Shown here: positions 26,864-37,086 of the stretch, piece by piece
Layout: each line of letters begins with the position of its first letter
How positions within the stretch are numbered: the first letter of the stretch is position 1
Source: a virus
Length of the DNA stretch: 64,000 nucleotides
Virus record (IMG/VR): IMGVR_UViG_3300032050_000109
Coordinates: 1 to 64,000 of that record
Direction: 5' to 3' (one strand)
Position numbers and translations under genes: made by a program
Notes under the pieces: model-generated
What the model was told of the DNA's origin: nothing
The model's database searches: none
The model's input: only the letters and a program-made list of their open reading frames with translations

Positions 26864-29518
26864 TTAAGTATCCCATTTAACAACAATATTAATTGGAATT
26901 TCACTTGTATTTTTAATTGGTTGAGCTAATTTAGCAACCGCGACCAATTCTCCTTGATCGCTGTATAAACCAACCGTTGTAATATATGGGGCTAGATATG
27001 AACCTGTTATATCAATTGAAGAACTATAATTAAAATTAAAAAATTCTTGTTTAATTAGTTTTGTATTAAATTTTCCCGTTTTTTCATTTAAAAATCCAAC
27101 AATATTATCATAATTTGTACGTTTTGCTCGTGGATTTAAATAATTCTGATAATTATTTATTGTCAAATCATTTATAAAATATTTCCATAATATTTCTGCG
27201 TCTTGATTATTTGTAACACCATCGTTGTTAATATCTAAATCGACGTCACAGAACTTATCTTTTATTGTTTGTGTTAGACGATTATCGTCGTAATTCGTAA
27301 ATGAAGATGTGTAATAATTAAACACGGATTCATCTACATCACCGCTCACAAAATTTAACCACCATTTCTCCGAAGAATTATTTGTAATTCTATAATTTAG
27401 ATATCTCATTATAATATCAAGATTATTAAAATCAAACACGTTTTTATTCAGTATATCATATTCAAAGTATGAAGATGTTATTGCAGATGGATTTGTTGAA
27501 ACGTTAAATTCGCCGGGTTCAATTGTACATATATACTGTTTTTCATGTAGAGACATTTGACTTTGATAATCCATATACAAATATGAATTGTTAAAATCGG
27601 TGGGATCAAGTGTCAAATTCTTTAATATACTACCTGTATTATTAATAACAATTTTATTATTATTGTAAAACACATTACCAACGTGATGATTTTTTTGTAA
27701 ATCTTTCATGTCATAGATGTAAGACATGCCGAATATTTGACTTGATACGTATTGAGTATCTCCGTCTTCGTTAACAAATATAATCAGATTGTCACATACA
27801 CCACCAATAGCGCCACTAATAGCGCCACTAATAGGACCGCCAAAATCACAACTAATACATTCTTCGAGTTGATTTAAAACAAAACTAGAAGTTATATAAC
27901 AGTCTTCACTTTGATAAGACGATGTTAATTTATAAAGTGGTTGAGAAGCGCTGCCTGATTCGGTTATTATCAAACTTTGTAGATGAAAATCGTCGTTAAG
28001 TGGTATGGGAGCTCCTATAACTAAATTGTCGTCTGACACAGATACAGAATATCCGAATGCATTGTACGGTTTGCCTAATTCTTTTCGCTTTGAAATAGGA
28101 GTTGTAGTCAGTTGTACTACGTTGGAATTAGTTACATAATATAATAAAGTTTGGCCACAATACGTAGATTCTCCGAAATCGGTTTGATCGAATGTATTAT
28201 CATAAAAATCTATGGAACTTGAAATAAAAATAGAACTAAATGGAAAATATGGTTTTGGCGATCCGATCAAAACTTTATTATTATGTGTGGATACTGAAAA
28301 TCCAAATAAATTATCTTTAAATGTGGATGAGTCTCCGTATACTTTCGTTAACAACGTATAGTTTACTAATAAATTACCACTTATTTCCGAATTGTTACAA
28401 ATATCATCGGTATACAAATAAACGGATCCACGTTGTCTTAATACATTTGATCCAGAATATTCCCAATAAATCAAATCATTTGGTGCACCTACGGCTAGTA
28501 AATTTTTGTGTATTGATACCGAATATCCATATCTAGAATTTATCTGACTGCCACTCGCAACAAAATCAAAGTTTGCGTCGTTTAATTTATAATAGTTAGA
28601 ACTCGTATTTTGACTTAACGTTTGTTTTAGTTGCCAACCATTTGAAGATGATATAAATATATAAACGTTTGATTGTGAAAGTTGATTACTACCTACTACC
28701 AGTGTAGTTTCTGTAGCTTTATCTAAGCATATAGAACTGCCGAAATTATATTGTAATGGATATGTAGTTAAACTACACGACACCGTAGATTGCAGTTGAT
28801 ATATACATTCTGAGTCTACATATTTGTATATATAAACACAGCCTCTTCCTGAATTGTAATTAGGTGCACCAACCGCTAGATAATTATTAGTAATACTTAC
28901 GGTTTTACCGAAATGTTCGGATATAGATCCAGTTATTACACAAACCGGACTATTGTCTAACTGACTATTTGATTCCGAGTCACAATCATTAAACGAAGAC
29001 ATTATGCCGTTAGATGTGTCGTATGTATAATTAGAATTAATTACATAAATATCTACGGAAGCAAACGAAGATGTATAACCTGTATAAAAACTAGCTGTTA
29101 CACCTGTATCTCCTATCGCTAAGAAATAATCACACATGTCAATTGAAGATCCGTAATTTGACTGATATGTGTGTATATTATCATCTTCAATTACTAAATA
29201 ACTACATGATGTGGATGTATCGTTGTAGTAACCGTCATCTTTTGTAAACGATGCTGTAAATGATGTACTACTACTCTGTTCAGTATAATATGTAGGTAAA
29301 TAACCATTTTCAGTAGAAAACTTTTTTGTATACGTTTTGATAACAGGATATTTTGAATTAAACCGATCATTTTTAATTAAAAATACTTGACCTATTCTTG
29401 AAAATCCCTCACATTGTGAGTATTTTTTCCACGGTGGATTGCCTATAGCAATAAAATCACCGTTGGTTACTACGGTTGAACCATAATTTTCATTATAAAT
29501 TGTGTCTAAATTCGCCAT
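26864..29518 (-). CDS. FG-GAP beta-propeller tail protein with dockerin-like segment
   Basis: An 884-residue protein whose first 550 residues are built from integrin-like FG-GAP repeats. Recurrent units read YGSTVVTNGDFIAIGNPP, FGKTVSITNNYLAVGAPN, FGSSICLDKATETTLVVGS, YGYSVSIHKNLLAVGAPND, FGFSVSTHNNKVLIGSPKP and FGYSVSVSDDNLVIGAPIP, about seven blades with the first. At about 752-782, DLDINNDGVTNNQDAEILWKY matches a dockerin/EF-hand calcium loop. The last 45 residues (TTVGLYSDQGELVAVAKLAQP) are shared with the 30307-31416 protein. A calcium-dependent adhesin-like role at the baseplate or fibre is a reasonable inference. The gene lies at the downstream end of the tail cluster. Confidence 0.8.
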   Translation of the reverse strand: MANLDTIYNENYGSTVVTNGDFIAIGNPPWKKYSQCEGFSRIGQVFLIKNDRFNSKYPVIKTYTKKFSTENGYLPTYYTEQSSSTSFTASFTKDDGYYNDTSTSCSYLVIEDDNIHTYQSNYGSSIDMCDYFLAIGDTGVTASFYTGYTSSFASVDIYVINSNYTYDTSNGIMSSFNDCDSESNSQLDNSPVCVITGSISEHFGKTVSITNNYLAVGAPNYNSGRGCVYIYKYVDSECIYQLQSTVSCSLTTYPLQYNFGSSICLDKATETTLVVGSNQLSQSNVYIFISSSNGWQLKQTLSQNTSSNYYKLNDANFDFVASGSQINSRYGYSVSIHKNLLAVGAPNDLIYWEYSGSNVLRQRGSVYLYTDDICNNSEISGNLLVNYTLLTKVYGDSSTFKDNLFGFSVSTHNNKVLIGSPKPYFPFSSIFISSSIDFYDNTFDQTDFGESTYCGQTLLYYVTNSNVVQLTTTPISKRKELGKPYNAFGYSVSVSDDNLVIGAPIPLNDDFHLQSLIITESGSASQPLYKLTSSYQSEDCYITSSFVLNQLEECISCDFGGPISGAISGAIGGVCDNLIIFVNEDGDTQYVSSQIFGMSYIYDMKDLQKNHHVGNVFYNNNKIVINNTGSILKNLTLDPTDFNNSYLYMDYQSQMSLHEKQYICTIEPGEFNVSTNPSAITSSYFEYDILNKNVFDFNNLDIIMRYLNYRITNNSSEKWWLNFVSGDVDESVFNYYTSSFTNYDDNRLTQTIKDKFCDVDLDINNDGVTNNQDAEILWKYFINDLTINNYQNYLNPRAKRTNYDNIVGFLNEKTGKFNTKLIKQEFFNFNYSSSIDITGSYLAPYITTVGLYSDQGELVAVAKLAQPIKNTSEIPINIVVKWDT

Positions 29519-29522
29519 TAAC

Positions 29523-29530
29523 TATAAATA
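29523..29530 (-). promoter_or_regulatory. TATTTATA octamer, 4 nt before the FG-GAP gene
   Basis: Ends 4 nt before the ATG at 29518; no ribosome site visible. Confidence 0.5.
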
Positions 29531-29539
29531 TAATTGTAA

Positions 29540-30274
29540 CTAGTTATTGTTTATCAAATATCTTCCCAAACCACTTTCACCGGTGTTAGTCACAGTATCG
29601 GTTGTATTTGAATATATATTATAGTTATTAACAAAATACGAACCTGACAAATATAAATTATTTAAACCGTCATCTTTAATATCGGCAACTATATCTCCTG
29701 TTTGATTATTAATAACAACACTTTTTTGTCTAATTCTATCTCCACTTTGTGTAACATTTAAAGTATAACTTATAAACTTATCGTCAAGTTGCAACTTAGT
29801 GTTGGAATTATTAAATCCATCAAAGCCGAATATCTGATAAGAATTATTGTAAGTATTATAATACATATTTTTTATAGTATTATATACTTGTACTTGGTAT
29901 GTACCGTCGGAATTTATAGGATTATTTACCGAATTATATTCTGGCGTGCCAATTGGATAAAAAACTGAATCGGCAGACTGTTTGAATCCAAACTGCATAT
30001 TTGGATTATTTTCGTTTAAATTGGGAGAACACGCTAAATATCCGTTAGTATTAATAGTGGAACCATCACACGATGAACTCGCCACGGTAACAAATGAACC
30101 GGTGGCTAAAGTGTTAAAATTATAAACACACTGTTCAACCGGTATTATTAACGGAAAATCATATGTGCCATCGCTTGCTAATAACAAATCGGAAAATAAG
30201 GTATTAGCTATTTTATTTTTAGCAATCGCAAATGTAGTTACCTGAATATCTTGATTTTTTAAAAATTTAACCAT
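29540..30274 (-). CDS. Hypothetical tail protein
   Basis: A 244-residue protein rich in Asn, Ser, Thr and Tyr, starting MVKFLKNQDIQVTTFAIAKNKI. No catalytic or membrane motif is seen. The composition (many beta-like alternations such as GSYFVNNYNIYSNTTDTV) and its position between two genes that share a tail C-terminal module indicate a tail or baseplate component. Only context supports this. Confidence 0.7.
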   Translation of the reverse strand: MVKFLKNQDIQVTTFAIAKNKIANTLFSDLLLASDGTYDFPLIIPVEQCVYNFNTLATGSFVTVASSSCDGSTINTNGYLACSPNLNENNPNMQFGFKQSADSVFYPIGTPEYNSVNNPINSDGTYQVQVYNTIKNMYYNTYNNSYQIFGFDGFNNSNTKLQLDDKFISYTLNVTQSGDRIRQKSVVINNQTGDIVADIKDDGLNNLYLSGSYFVNNYNIYSNTTDTVTNTGESGLGRYLINNN

Positions 30275-30279
30275 CCTAA

Positions 30280-30287
30280 TATAAATA
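30280..30287 (-). promoter_or_regulatory. TATTTATA octamer, 5 nt before the 29540-30274 gene
   Basis: Reads CTATTTATATTAGGATG; a short AGG is also present directly before the ATG. Confidence 0.45.
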
Positions 30288-30306
30288 GGAAAAATTAAAA
30301 ATTATA

Positions 30307-31416
30307 TTAAAAATCTATACGACACTTGATTAACAATTCATTATCAAATGATTTTTGCGTTGGCTTACTTAATTTACCAACTGCTAATAATTCATTGTTA
30401 GAATCGTACAATCCGATTGTAGTAACATAGGTACGTGGATTACTTATTAATTCGGGATAAATTATAGTACCTTGAGTTTTACCATCATTTCCGTTAGAAA
30501 CAAATGTAGGATTGTTGCTGTAGTTAAACTCTTTATTTTTAACTCTTATAAAATAGTTCGTTGATGGTACAAATTCACTTTTACGTACTGCCATATTCTT
30601 ATTTGATCTACGTAAACTTAAGAAAAACTTACGTATCCAATCTCTCCAATAACTCTTAAATTGTGTTGACGTTTGATTACTAGGACGCCCAGTTGCTGTA
30701 ATTTGTGGAGATGCATCTGTAATGCCTACAATTTTATCTAGAGCAACGGCATTCAATATAACAACGCCGTTCGTTGGATAAAATAGACCTGTACCCTGAT
30801 AATATGCTGTTACCGTACCTCCATGTGTATATGGAGTCGGAATTCCATTAATAATTGATCCCGAAATTAAGTTATAAACGTTTTGTTGTTTATTTATAAC
30901 TTGAGAGTCGTCAATATAACTATATTGACCATTTGCACCACTAAAGTTTAATTGAATTTGACCAGGATCTACTTGATCTTGGAATTTATCGGCTGTAAAA
31001 TTTACTACAAAGATAGCAGAACTATCAATTGGTGTATTTATACTACTAGACGCAAAACTAAATAAATTATCTCCTGGTTGTAGAAGAGTGTTTTTGTATT
31101 GTGTGTATATAATTTTTGTTTCATTTGTCAAGACTTGAGTAGTATTGCCGGTCCAGTCAAATTGACTGCTTCCTGAGTTATAATAATCTCCGTAAGCTAT
31201 AGAAAAATATTGATCGGCGCCGCTATATACATCCAAATAATACTGTCCGTTTTTAACGTCATATGGATTTGATCCAGTCAATACGTTTGCTTGAGATGAT
31301 GCTGTTACAAATGTTGATTGTGCCACCGTTAAACTGCCGGTACCAAACATACCCGAGGATACTTGGTTTATTCTGCCTGTTACGATATCGTCTGATGAAA
31401 ATGGAGTAAATATCAT
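30307..31416 (-). CDS. Tail/baseplate protein with shared C-terminal module
   Basis: A 369-residue protein. The N-terminal 250 residues are Ser/Gly/Thr/Tyr-rich. A basic patch follows (SYWRDWIRKFFLSLRRSNKN). The last 50 residues, TYVTTIGLYDSNNELLAVGK onward, are the same module that closes the FG-GAP protein. I recognise this ending from tail proteins of marine T4-like phages but cannot name its function. It lies 6 bp from the next gene, in the baseplate cluster. A structural role is likely. Confidence 0.75.
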   Translation of the reverse strand: MIFTPFSSDDIVTGRINQVSSGMFGTGSLTVAQSTFVTASSQANVLTGSNPYDVKNGQYYLDVYSGADQYFSIAYGDYYNSGSSQFDWTGNTTQVLTNETKIIYTQYKNTLLQPGDNLFSFASSSINTPIDSSAIFVVNFTADKFQDQVDPGQIQLNFSGANGQYSYIDDSQVINKQQNVYNLISGSIINGIPTPYTHGGTVTAYYQGTGLFYPTNGVVILNAVALDKIVGITDASPQITATGRPSNQTSTQFKSYWRDWIRKFFLSLRRSNKNMAVRKSEFVPSTNYFIRVKNKEFNYSNNPTFVSNGNDGKTQGTIIYPELISNPRTYVTTIGLYDSNNELLAVGKLSKPTQKSFDNELLIKCRIDF

Positions 31417-31422
31417 AATAAA

Positions 31423-32061
31423 TTAGGTTGTAGGAACGCTTACAGTAACGGTTATAGATGCACTACCGCCACTTTCATTTCCAATAATTGTAATATTTGT
31501 TGTTGTTGTTGTTGATAAAGAATTGTTTGGTATAAAACGAAACTTATTTCCTATAACAACTTGTGACGATTGTGAAGACAAATCGCCACTAAATGTTGGA
31601 ATAGTAGATGTACTACTATTTAAATTGTTAGTTTCGGTTACAACTAAAGTACCAACGTTCTTATTTGCTAAAATAGCGGTATATCCTAAGTTTACGTTAT
31701 ATGTAGGTGTAGTACTTGGAATTACATCTATCGCCGACGTATATGTACGAGGTATTGAAATTGTTGGTGGTGCTATAGTAATTGTAGGAACGGATGTAAC
31801 GCCGTTATTTAATGTCACTAGTTTATACTTCAACATTTGTGACTCATCCGTAATAGGTTCCATTATAGGAGTATTACGAATGGCAATGTCATAATAAGCA
31901 CTGCCTAGTGGATGTGTTGGATTAAATTGTGTATAATCAATTTCATCGTCAGACAAAGCAAAAGCGGTAATATTTAATCCACCTGTCTTTGCCAACACTT
32001 CACGACCTTTTTTAGTTAAAATAGCGTTAACGGTGAGAACGTTGTTATTTAGATATGCCAT
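31423..32061 (-). CDS. Hypothetical tail protein, Thr-rich
   Basis: A 212-residue protein. The N-terminal 70 residues (NAILTKKGREVLAKTGGLNITAFALSDDEI) are compact and may form an attachment domain; similar starts occur on phage tail proteins. The rest is Thr/Ser/Ile-rich and beta-like (GYTAILANKNVGTLVVTETN, ESGGSASITVTVSVPTT), suggesting an Ig-like or fibrous domain. It is encoded between the large gp7-like protein and another tail protein with short gaps. Function inferred from context. Confidence 0.72.
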   Translation of the reverse strand: MAYLNNNVLTVNAILTKKGREVLAKTGGLNITAFALSDDEIDYTQFNPTHPLGSAYYDIAIRNTPIMEPITDESQMLKYKLVTLNNGVTSVPTITIAPPTISIPRTYTSAIDVIPSTTPTYNVNLGYTAILANKNVGTLVVTETNNLNSSTSTIPTFSGDLSSQSSQVVIGNKFRFIPNNSLSTTTTTNITIIGNESGGSASITVTVSVPTT

Positions 32062-32110
32062 ATATATTTAATAATTATCAATCGTTTTGAGTTTTTAATA
32101 AAAAAATGTA

Positions 32111-35100
32111 TTATAAATTCATAATGTAATTATTCAAACTAGCGCTCGTACACGTAGAACACGTTAACGGCGACTGTATAAATATACTATTTGGCGATCC
32201 TGCCGATCCGGTGAGTGTTCCATATATTGGAAAATTATCACTTTCAATATCAACGCTTAAAAATCCAGGTATTGAAATAATAGGAGAACTTCCGTTAGGC
32301 AATCCTTTACGATTTACAGTTGTAGTATAATCATTTTTACCTTTTGTATAAGAATAGTATTTTATTTTTCCAGCTACTAAAGTAGTTACGCCGTTATTAT
32401 TTGTATAAAAAGAGCCAGACAAAGCTTGTTTTTTGACCCTCGTACCAACTTTTACAAACTTACTCAAATGTCTATTTGAATATCCACTCCCCAAAGATCC
32501 ACTATAAAGATTTTTTAATGAACGACTGCCTGTGATTTGATTAAACGGTAAACCAGAACCAGATCCTAGAGTTTGTACTGAATTATAACTAGAAGTGAAT
32601 GTAATATATGAGTGTGAAACATTATTGGTCATTTGATAATGATCTTCAGTGGGCAAATTAACAACATTTCTAATGTTAAATCCAGTTGTATCTACATAAA
32701 CATACTTTCCTTTGTTAGCAAAAATAAAATCACGATTATCGACGATGTCTTTTATTTCAAACGTTGAATAATTAAAGGTATTGTGGTCAGTTTGAAGATA
32801 ATTTAGATTAATATCAATTGTGGTATTACTTGATGTATCATTTGTGTTTATTAATGACGACGTAAATCTAGTATTTATATTGTAATATAATAAACTACTT
32901 GTATCGTTTGAATCAATTGTATTAAATACAACGTCTTTGTAATTAAATTTAACACGTTCGAAAATTGATGGTTCTAATAATAGACCTGTTTTTAACGCAC
33001 TGCGTGTAGGATTTATTTTTTTAACAAAGTCAAATATTGAAAAATCAATATAAAATTTATAAGTTGTATAAAACTCTTGTGGATATACATACTTTTGATT
33101 TGTTTGTGAAAATTCAAGTTGTCTGTTCTTTAATTCTGGATAACTTCTAGAAGTTAAATATTTAGGATCGCCGATAATATCACTTATACCTTCTTTGCCC
33201 AAAAAGTCTTCAATTTTATTGTTTAAATAGTTATATGGAGAGATATAATATCCTACGAGATTTGAATCGCTACCTAATATATCGGTTGTATATGTAGAAT
33301 ATTCGTATGGTACTAAATTTGAATTGATTTCTTGTGTTATTTTATTAATATTAGCATTTGCTTTATAATTAGGGCCGTATTTATTTGAATTTATTGCTTG
33401 TTTAATATTAAATTTTTCAAACTGATAAGGAAAAATATCAGTTGAGATTGTATCACAATGTGGATATCCTCTAGTTTTTGTATTTCTGTTAAAATTATAA
33501 GCGTAAAAATAGTTGTTGTAACGTGTATTTTGATTGTTAACAATTGCATAACTTGTACCGTACAAATTTACAGGTGTATCAAACGACCATAAATAATATA
33601 AATTTTCATATGTCTGAGATTTATCCGGTATAGAAATAGAATTTAAGTTATAAGAATGTTCATTAAAATCGGAATCGTTCAACGCATATTTTTGTATTTT
33701 TATTTTATCTATATTTCCATAAAATTGAATGGATGATGAATAATTTCCTACATAATAGCTTCCTGATGAAAAATATTGATCTTGTCCATATAAAATGCTC
33801 TTGGTTTTTCTATCGGTAAAGTTTAAAGAACTACCATAATACTGATTTACCGCCAATGTATAATTTTGTGGCGTAAATTTGTTTGAATTTGGATAATATA
33901 CATTGTTAATTGATTGAGTAACATTATAATTTCCATAAAAACCTATAACTTGTGTATTTGAAGATGTTGATTGAAGAGAATCAAATCGTATATTACTATT
34001 TGGTTCTTTTCTTAACATAAACGTATAAAAGTCGCCATTCAAATAAGGTAATTCTATACTTGATATACTGGATGTAGTTAATGATTCAATAGGAGTAAAC
34101 TCAAATATTAATTTGGCAGATTCTTTTTGTTTAGTTTTACTTAAATAAATTTGCCAATCTACATTTTTATTTCTTATTTTTTTAATTAAAGGAATTCTTT
34201 GTTGAAAATTATATTTTTTCCAATTATTGGACCTAAAAGACATTTCTACGGTGGAAACTCCTGTAAAATTTTCTATAAAAGAACGGGTTATATAAATATT
34301 ATCGCCTGTATAACTTCCTGTGTAACTGCCACTAATACTGTCTTGTTTAAAATTGTAAGTATACTCACTACTTGTAAAATTAAATTTTACATATTGATCT
34401 GTGTCGTATTTTGTAGCGTATATAACGTCATCAAAATCATAAAATACATTTTTATTAGCTAATACATCAGGACTACTATATTCCGTTACATTAATTAAAT
34501 CTGAATTTATACCGAATATAGTACGTATTAAATTAAAAGAAGTGGCTGTACCTTTGGTTTTGTAAATGTAATTTAAATTATTAGCAATTCTATTAAATAT
34601 AGATTTTGCATAGTCAAAGTATGATGACGATAAACTACCAGTTGTTTCTTGATTATTAAATAAAAGTTGATTTATATCACTGGTATTAAATTTAAAATTT
34701 GTTACGTCCCAATTAAACGAATTTAACAGTTCTTCAATATAATTTTTTGGATAATGATTATTATCGTTGTAATCAAGAGGATATGATTTTGGAAATTTTT
34801 TAATAAAAACCAATATATTATCAAAAAAATGACCTACCATCGCAGTAAACTTAACATAATCTTCATATGATTGTTGATTTTTTATGTATTGTGGAAGTTG
34901 ATAAAATAAACTGTTATAATTAACTTTATCAAATTCTATACCCAAATCAATTTTATCGTCTATACTTCCTGTATAATAAAACAAATATGATTCATAGTCA
35001 TCAAAACTATTTAATAAAGATATCTGTTGTTCAGTTACAGTTTTTAATTCTTGATTATACGACGCAGATATAGATGAGTTTGAAGTGTTATTTGCGTTGG

Positions 35101-36607
35101 ATTTGATACTGTTGGCTGAATCAACATATGAATTATACTTTAAAATCTTATTTTTTGCAATTTTTGTTCTTAATTCGGCAGATGAAAAATTAATGAAATT
35201 TGAAAAATCGTCATAATTGATTAATAAATCATTGACCTTTGTTTTTAATTTAGATTCAGCCGAAAATACGGTATTATCGTCCACTTCCGTAAACGTTTCA
35301 CTTGCAAGAGTTACTTTTGGTACTCCAACCGTAAAATTTGTACCGTTCAAAAATACTTTTCTAGATATCGGCGCTGTATATAAATTTGTTTTAAAGTATA
35401 ACGGAGATAATGAAATGTTTGAAATCCAACATGTATCTTTTAAACTATATTCAAGCGGCAAAGGTTCATCCAATTTTATTTGAATATTTGCAACGCCGTC
35501 AACTTCGTTAAAATAACTCGTATGTGTTAAAATTTTAACTAAATTTCCATTATCAAAATTTAAAGCGTTTTTATAATAATCGTAAAATTTATTGGTGTAT
35601 TTTTCTAAAAGATTGCTTGTTTTTGGCAACAACCAATCTGTATAAATAATTTTTAAAAATACGTTTAATGTTTCTTGTAAATCTGTATTTAATAAAGTCG
35701 TTCTTTGTAAAATTGCGTCTTGGCACACTTTTCTAACAATAAGTTCAAATGCAGACAATATTTCATTAAATGTAAATTCGGACAAATTATATGTGTAAAC
35801 AAAATTCTTAAGTTGTTCAGACACACCTGTAAATTTTATACTTTCAATTACTACGTCGTCTTCGTTTGATAGATTTAATATTTTATTATAACCGACATAC
35901 GTATCATTAATAAAAGATTGTAATTCCGCCGTTGTTTTAAAACCGAGTAATTGTGTAATTTTATAGTAATTAAAATTATTTTGTTCAATATTAAAATTAT
36001 TAAAAATTGGGTTCGTATCTATTATCGGTACAATTTGATCGATTATTTGTAAAAACAAAAACTTTTTCTCAGCAAATGCTGAAATTTTAATAGCGTCTAA
36101 ATTAGAAGTTAAATTTGTATTTCTATTAAACGCAAAAGACAATCTCAATTCAGTTCTGCTAGGAGAGATTTCTTTTATAAACAGTTTATTTGTAGAATTT
36201 CCAGCTATATTCCGTATAGGATTATATAAAACATAATATAATCCGGGACTAAGTTCGTTAATTTTTAAATCAAATTGCGTATGTAATAACAGGTCGTTAT
36301 TATTTAAAGCATAATTTGTAAATGGATTTGCAACTTGATAAGATTGTTCAACATTGTTTATGTCTTTATATGTTGAATTTATAACACTATAAGTAACTTT
36401 AGGAACAATTCTATTAAATAGAAGTGGTTCTTGATTGTTATTGTAAACTGTAAATTCTATGATGTCGTCGCCTGAATCGCCAAAAAAAGCAGAATCATTT
36501 ACTAATTTTTGTTCATATAAAGATTGCAAATTTTCTGGCAAGTAAGATGCACTTACTATTCCATACGAAAGATCATTGGTGTTTATTGTTAAATAATCGT
36601 AAGGCAT
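32111..36607 (-). CDS. Very large baseplate wedge-like protein (T4 gp7 position)
   Basis: A 1498-residue protein, the second largest structural product here. It begins MPYDYLTINTNDLSYGIVSA. Long helical, Asn/Asp-rich regions occupy the first half. Around residues 760-1010 a stretch such as SSIELPYLNGDFYTFMLRKE and FYGNIDKIKIQKYALNDSDF resembles a concanavalin/LamG-like jelly-roll, a typical carbohydrate-binding fold. In T4 the order 6-7-8 places the 1032-residue gp7 downstream of gp6; here this gene lies two genes after gp6. A gp7-like wedge role is inferred from size and position, not from clear similarity. It is followed after 49 bp by smaller tail genes. Confidence 0.75.
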   Translation of the reverse strand: MPYDYLTINTNDLSYGIVSASYLPENLQSLYEQKLVNDSAFFGDSGDDIIEFTVYNNNQEPLLFNRIVPKVTYSVINSTYKDINNVEQSYQVANPFTNYALNNNDLLLHTQFDLKINELSPGLYYVLYNPIRNIAGNSTNKLFIKEISPSRTELRLSFAFNRNTNLTSNLDAIKISAFAEKKFLFLQIIDQIVPIIDTNPIFNNFNIEQNNFNYYKITQLLGFKTTAELQSFINDTYVGYNKILNLSNEDDVVIESIKFTGVSEQLKNFVYTYNLSEFTFNEILSAFELIVRKVCQDAILQRTTLLNTDLQETLNVFLKIIYTDWLLPKTSNLLEKYTNKFYDYYKNALNFDNGNLVKILTHTSYFNEVDGVANIQIKLDEPLPLEYSLKDTCWISNISLSPLYFKTNLYTAPISRKVFLNGTNFTVGVPKVTLASETFTEVDDNTVFSAESKLKTKVNDLLINYDDFSNFINFSSAELRTKIAKNKILKYNSYVDSANSIKSNANNTSNSSISASYNQELKTVTEQQISLLNSFDDYESYLFYYTGSIDDKIDLGIEFDKVNYNSLFYQLPQYIKNQQSYEDYVKFTAMVGHFFDNILVFIKKFPKSYPLDYNDNNHYPKNYIEELLNSFNWDVTNFKFNTSDINQLLFNNQETTGSLSSSYFDYAKSIFNRIANNLNYIYKTKGTATSFNLIRTIFGINSDLINVTEYSSPDVLANKNVFYDFDDVIYATKYDTDQYVKFNFTSSEYTYNFKQDSISGSYTGSYTGDNIYITRSFIENFTGVSTVEMSFRSNNWKKYNFQQRIPLIKKIRNKNVDWQIYLSKTKQKESAKLIFEFTPIESLTTSSISSIELPYLNGDFYTFMLRKEPNSNIRFDSLQSTSSNTQVIGFYGNYNVTQSINNVYYPNSNKFTPQNYTLAVNQYYGSSLNFTDRKTKSILYGQDQYFSSGSYYVGNYSSSIQFYGNIDKIKIQKYALNDSDFNEHSYNLNSISIPDKSQTYENLYYLWSFDTPVNLYGTSYAIVNNQNTRYNNYFYAYNFNRNTKTRGYPHCDTISTDIFPYQFEKFNIKQAINSNKYGPNYKANANINKITQEINSNLVPYEYSTYTTDILGSDSNLVGYYISPYNYLNNKIEDFLGKEGISDIIGDPKYLTSRSYPELKNRQLEFSQTNQKYVYPQEFYTTYKFYIDFSIFDFVKKINPTRSALKTGLLLEPSIFERVKFNYKDVVFNTIDSNDTSSLLYYNINTRFTSSLINTNDTSSNTTIDINLNYLQTDHNTFNYSTFEIKDIVDNRDFIFANKGKYVYVDTTGFNIRNVVNLPTEDHYQMTNNVSHSYITFTSSYNSVQTLGSGSGLPFNQITGSRSLKNLYSGSLGSGYSNRHLSKFVKVGTRVKKQALSGSFYTNNNGVTTLVAGKIKYYSYTKGKNDYTTTVNRKGLPNGSSPIISIPGFLSVDIESDNFPIYGTLTGSAGSPNSIFIQSPLTCSTCTSASLNNYIMNL

Positions 36608-36608
36608 A

Positions 36609-37085
36609 TTATGAAATTAAAGGTAAAAATGGAAAATCGTCACTAAAATCCGAAGGCACATTTCCCTGACCTAATTTTATTCTTAAATCTATTATTGTAT
36701 TTTTTAAAGCATTTATAACCGATTTATCATCGCTATTTTCATATTTTTCAACAAGTTCATTGACTGTTTGATTTAACAATCTGTTTTCTTCTAAAAGTAC
36801 ATTATATTGTTGTAATATTTCATCTACATTTCTCTTTTCCTCTCCTACAACAGTGGTTAATTCAGAAAAACTTACAGTATTTGCGTCAATTATTTTATTC
36901 TGATTATACTCAAACTTTTTGAGTGGAATTTTTACATAATTTAAATTAGCTTGTACGGATTGTGCTACTAAATAAACCAATTGTATATTTCCAAACGAAT
37001 CCACATTATTATTAAATGTTCCAAATTCTTTAAATTGTGAAACTTCGTCGGTAGCAACATCGTAATTTAATGGAATGTTTGCCAT
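36609..37085 (-). CDS. Hypothetical baseplate protein with coiled coil
   Basis: A 158-residue protein between the DNRLRE-type and the very large baseplate gene, with 1-bp gaps on both sides. The first 80 residues are polar and beta-like (DSFGNIQLVYLVAQSVQ, YVKIPLKKFEYNQNKI). Residues about 85-140 form a clear coiled coil (VDEILQQYNVLLEENRLLNQTVNELVEKY). The acidic end is DFPFLPLIS. Probably a trimeric or dimeric adaptor in the baseplate; no named family recognised. Confidence 0.75.
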   Translation of the reverse strand: MANIPLNYDVATDEVSQFKEFGTFNNNVDSFGNIQLVYLVAQSVQANLNYVKIPLKKFEYNQNKIIDANTVSFSELTTVVGEEKRNVDEILQQYNVLLEENRLLNQTVNELVEKYENSDDKSVINALKNTIIDLRIKLGQGNVPSDFSDDFPFLPLIS

Positions 37086-37086
37086 A

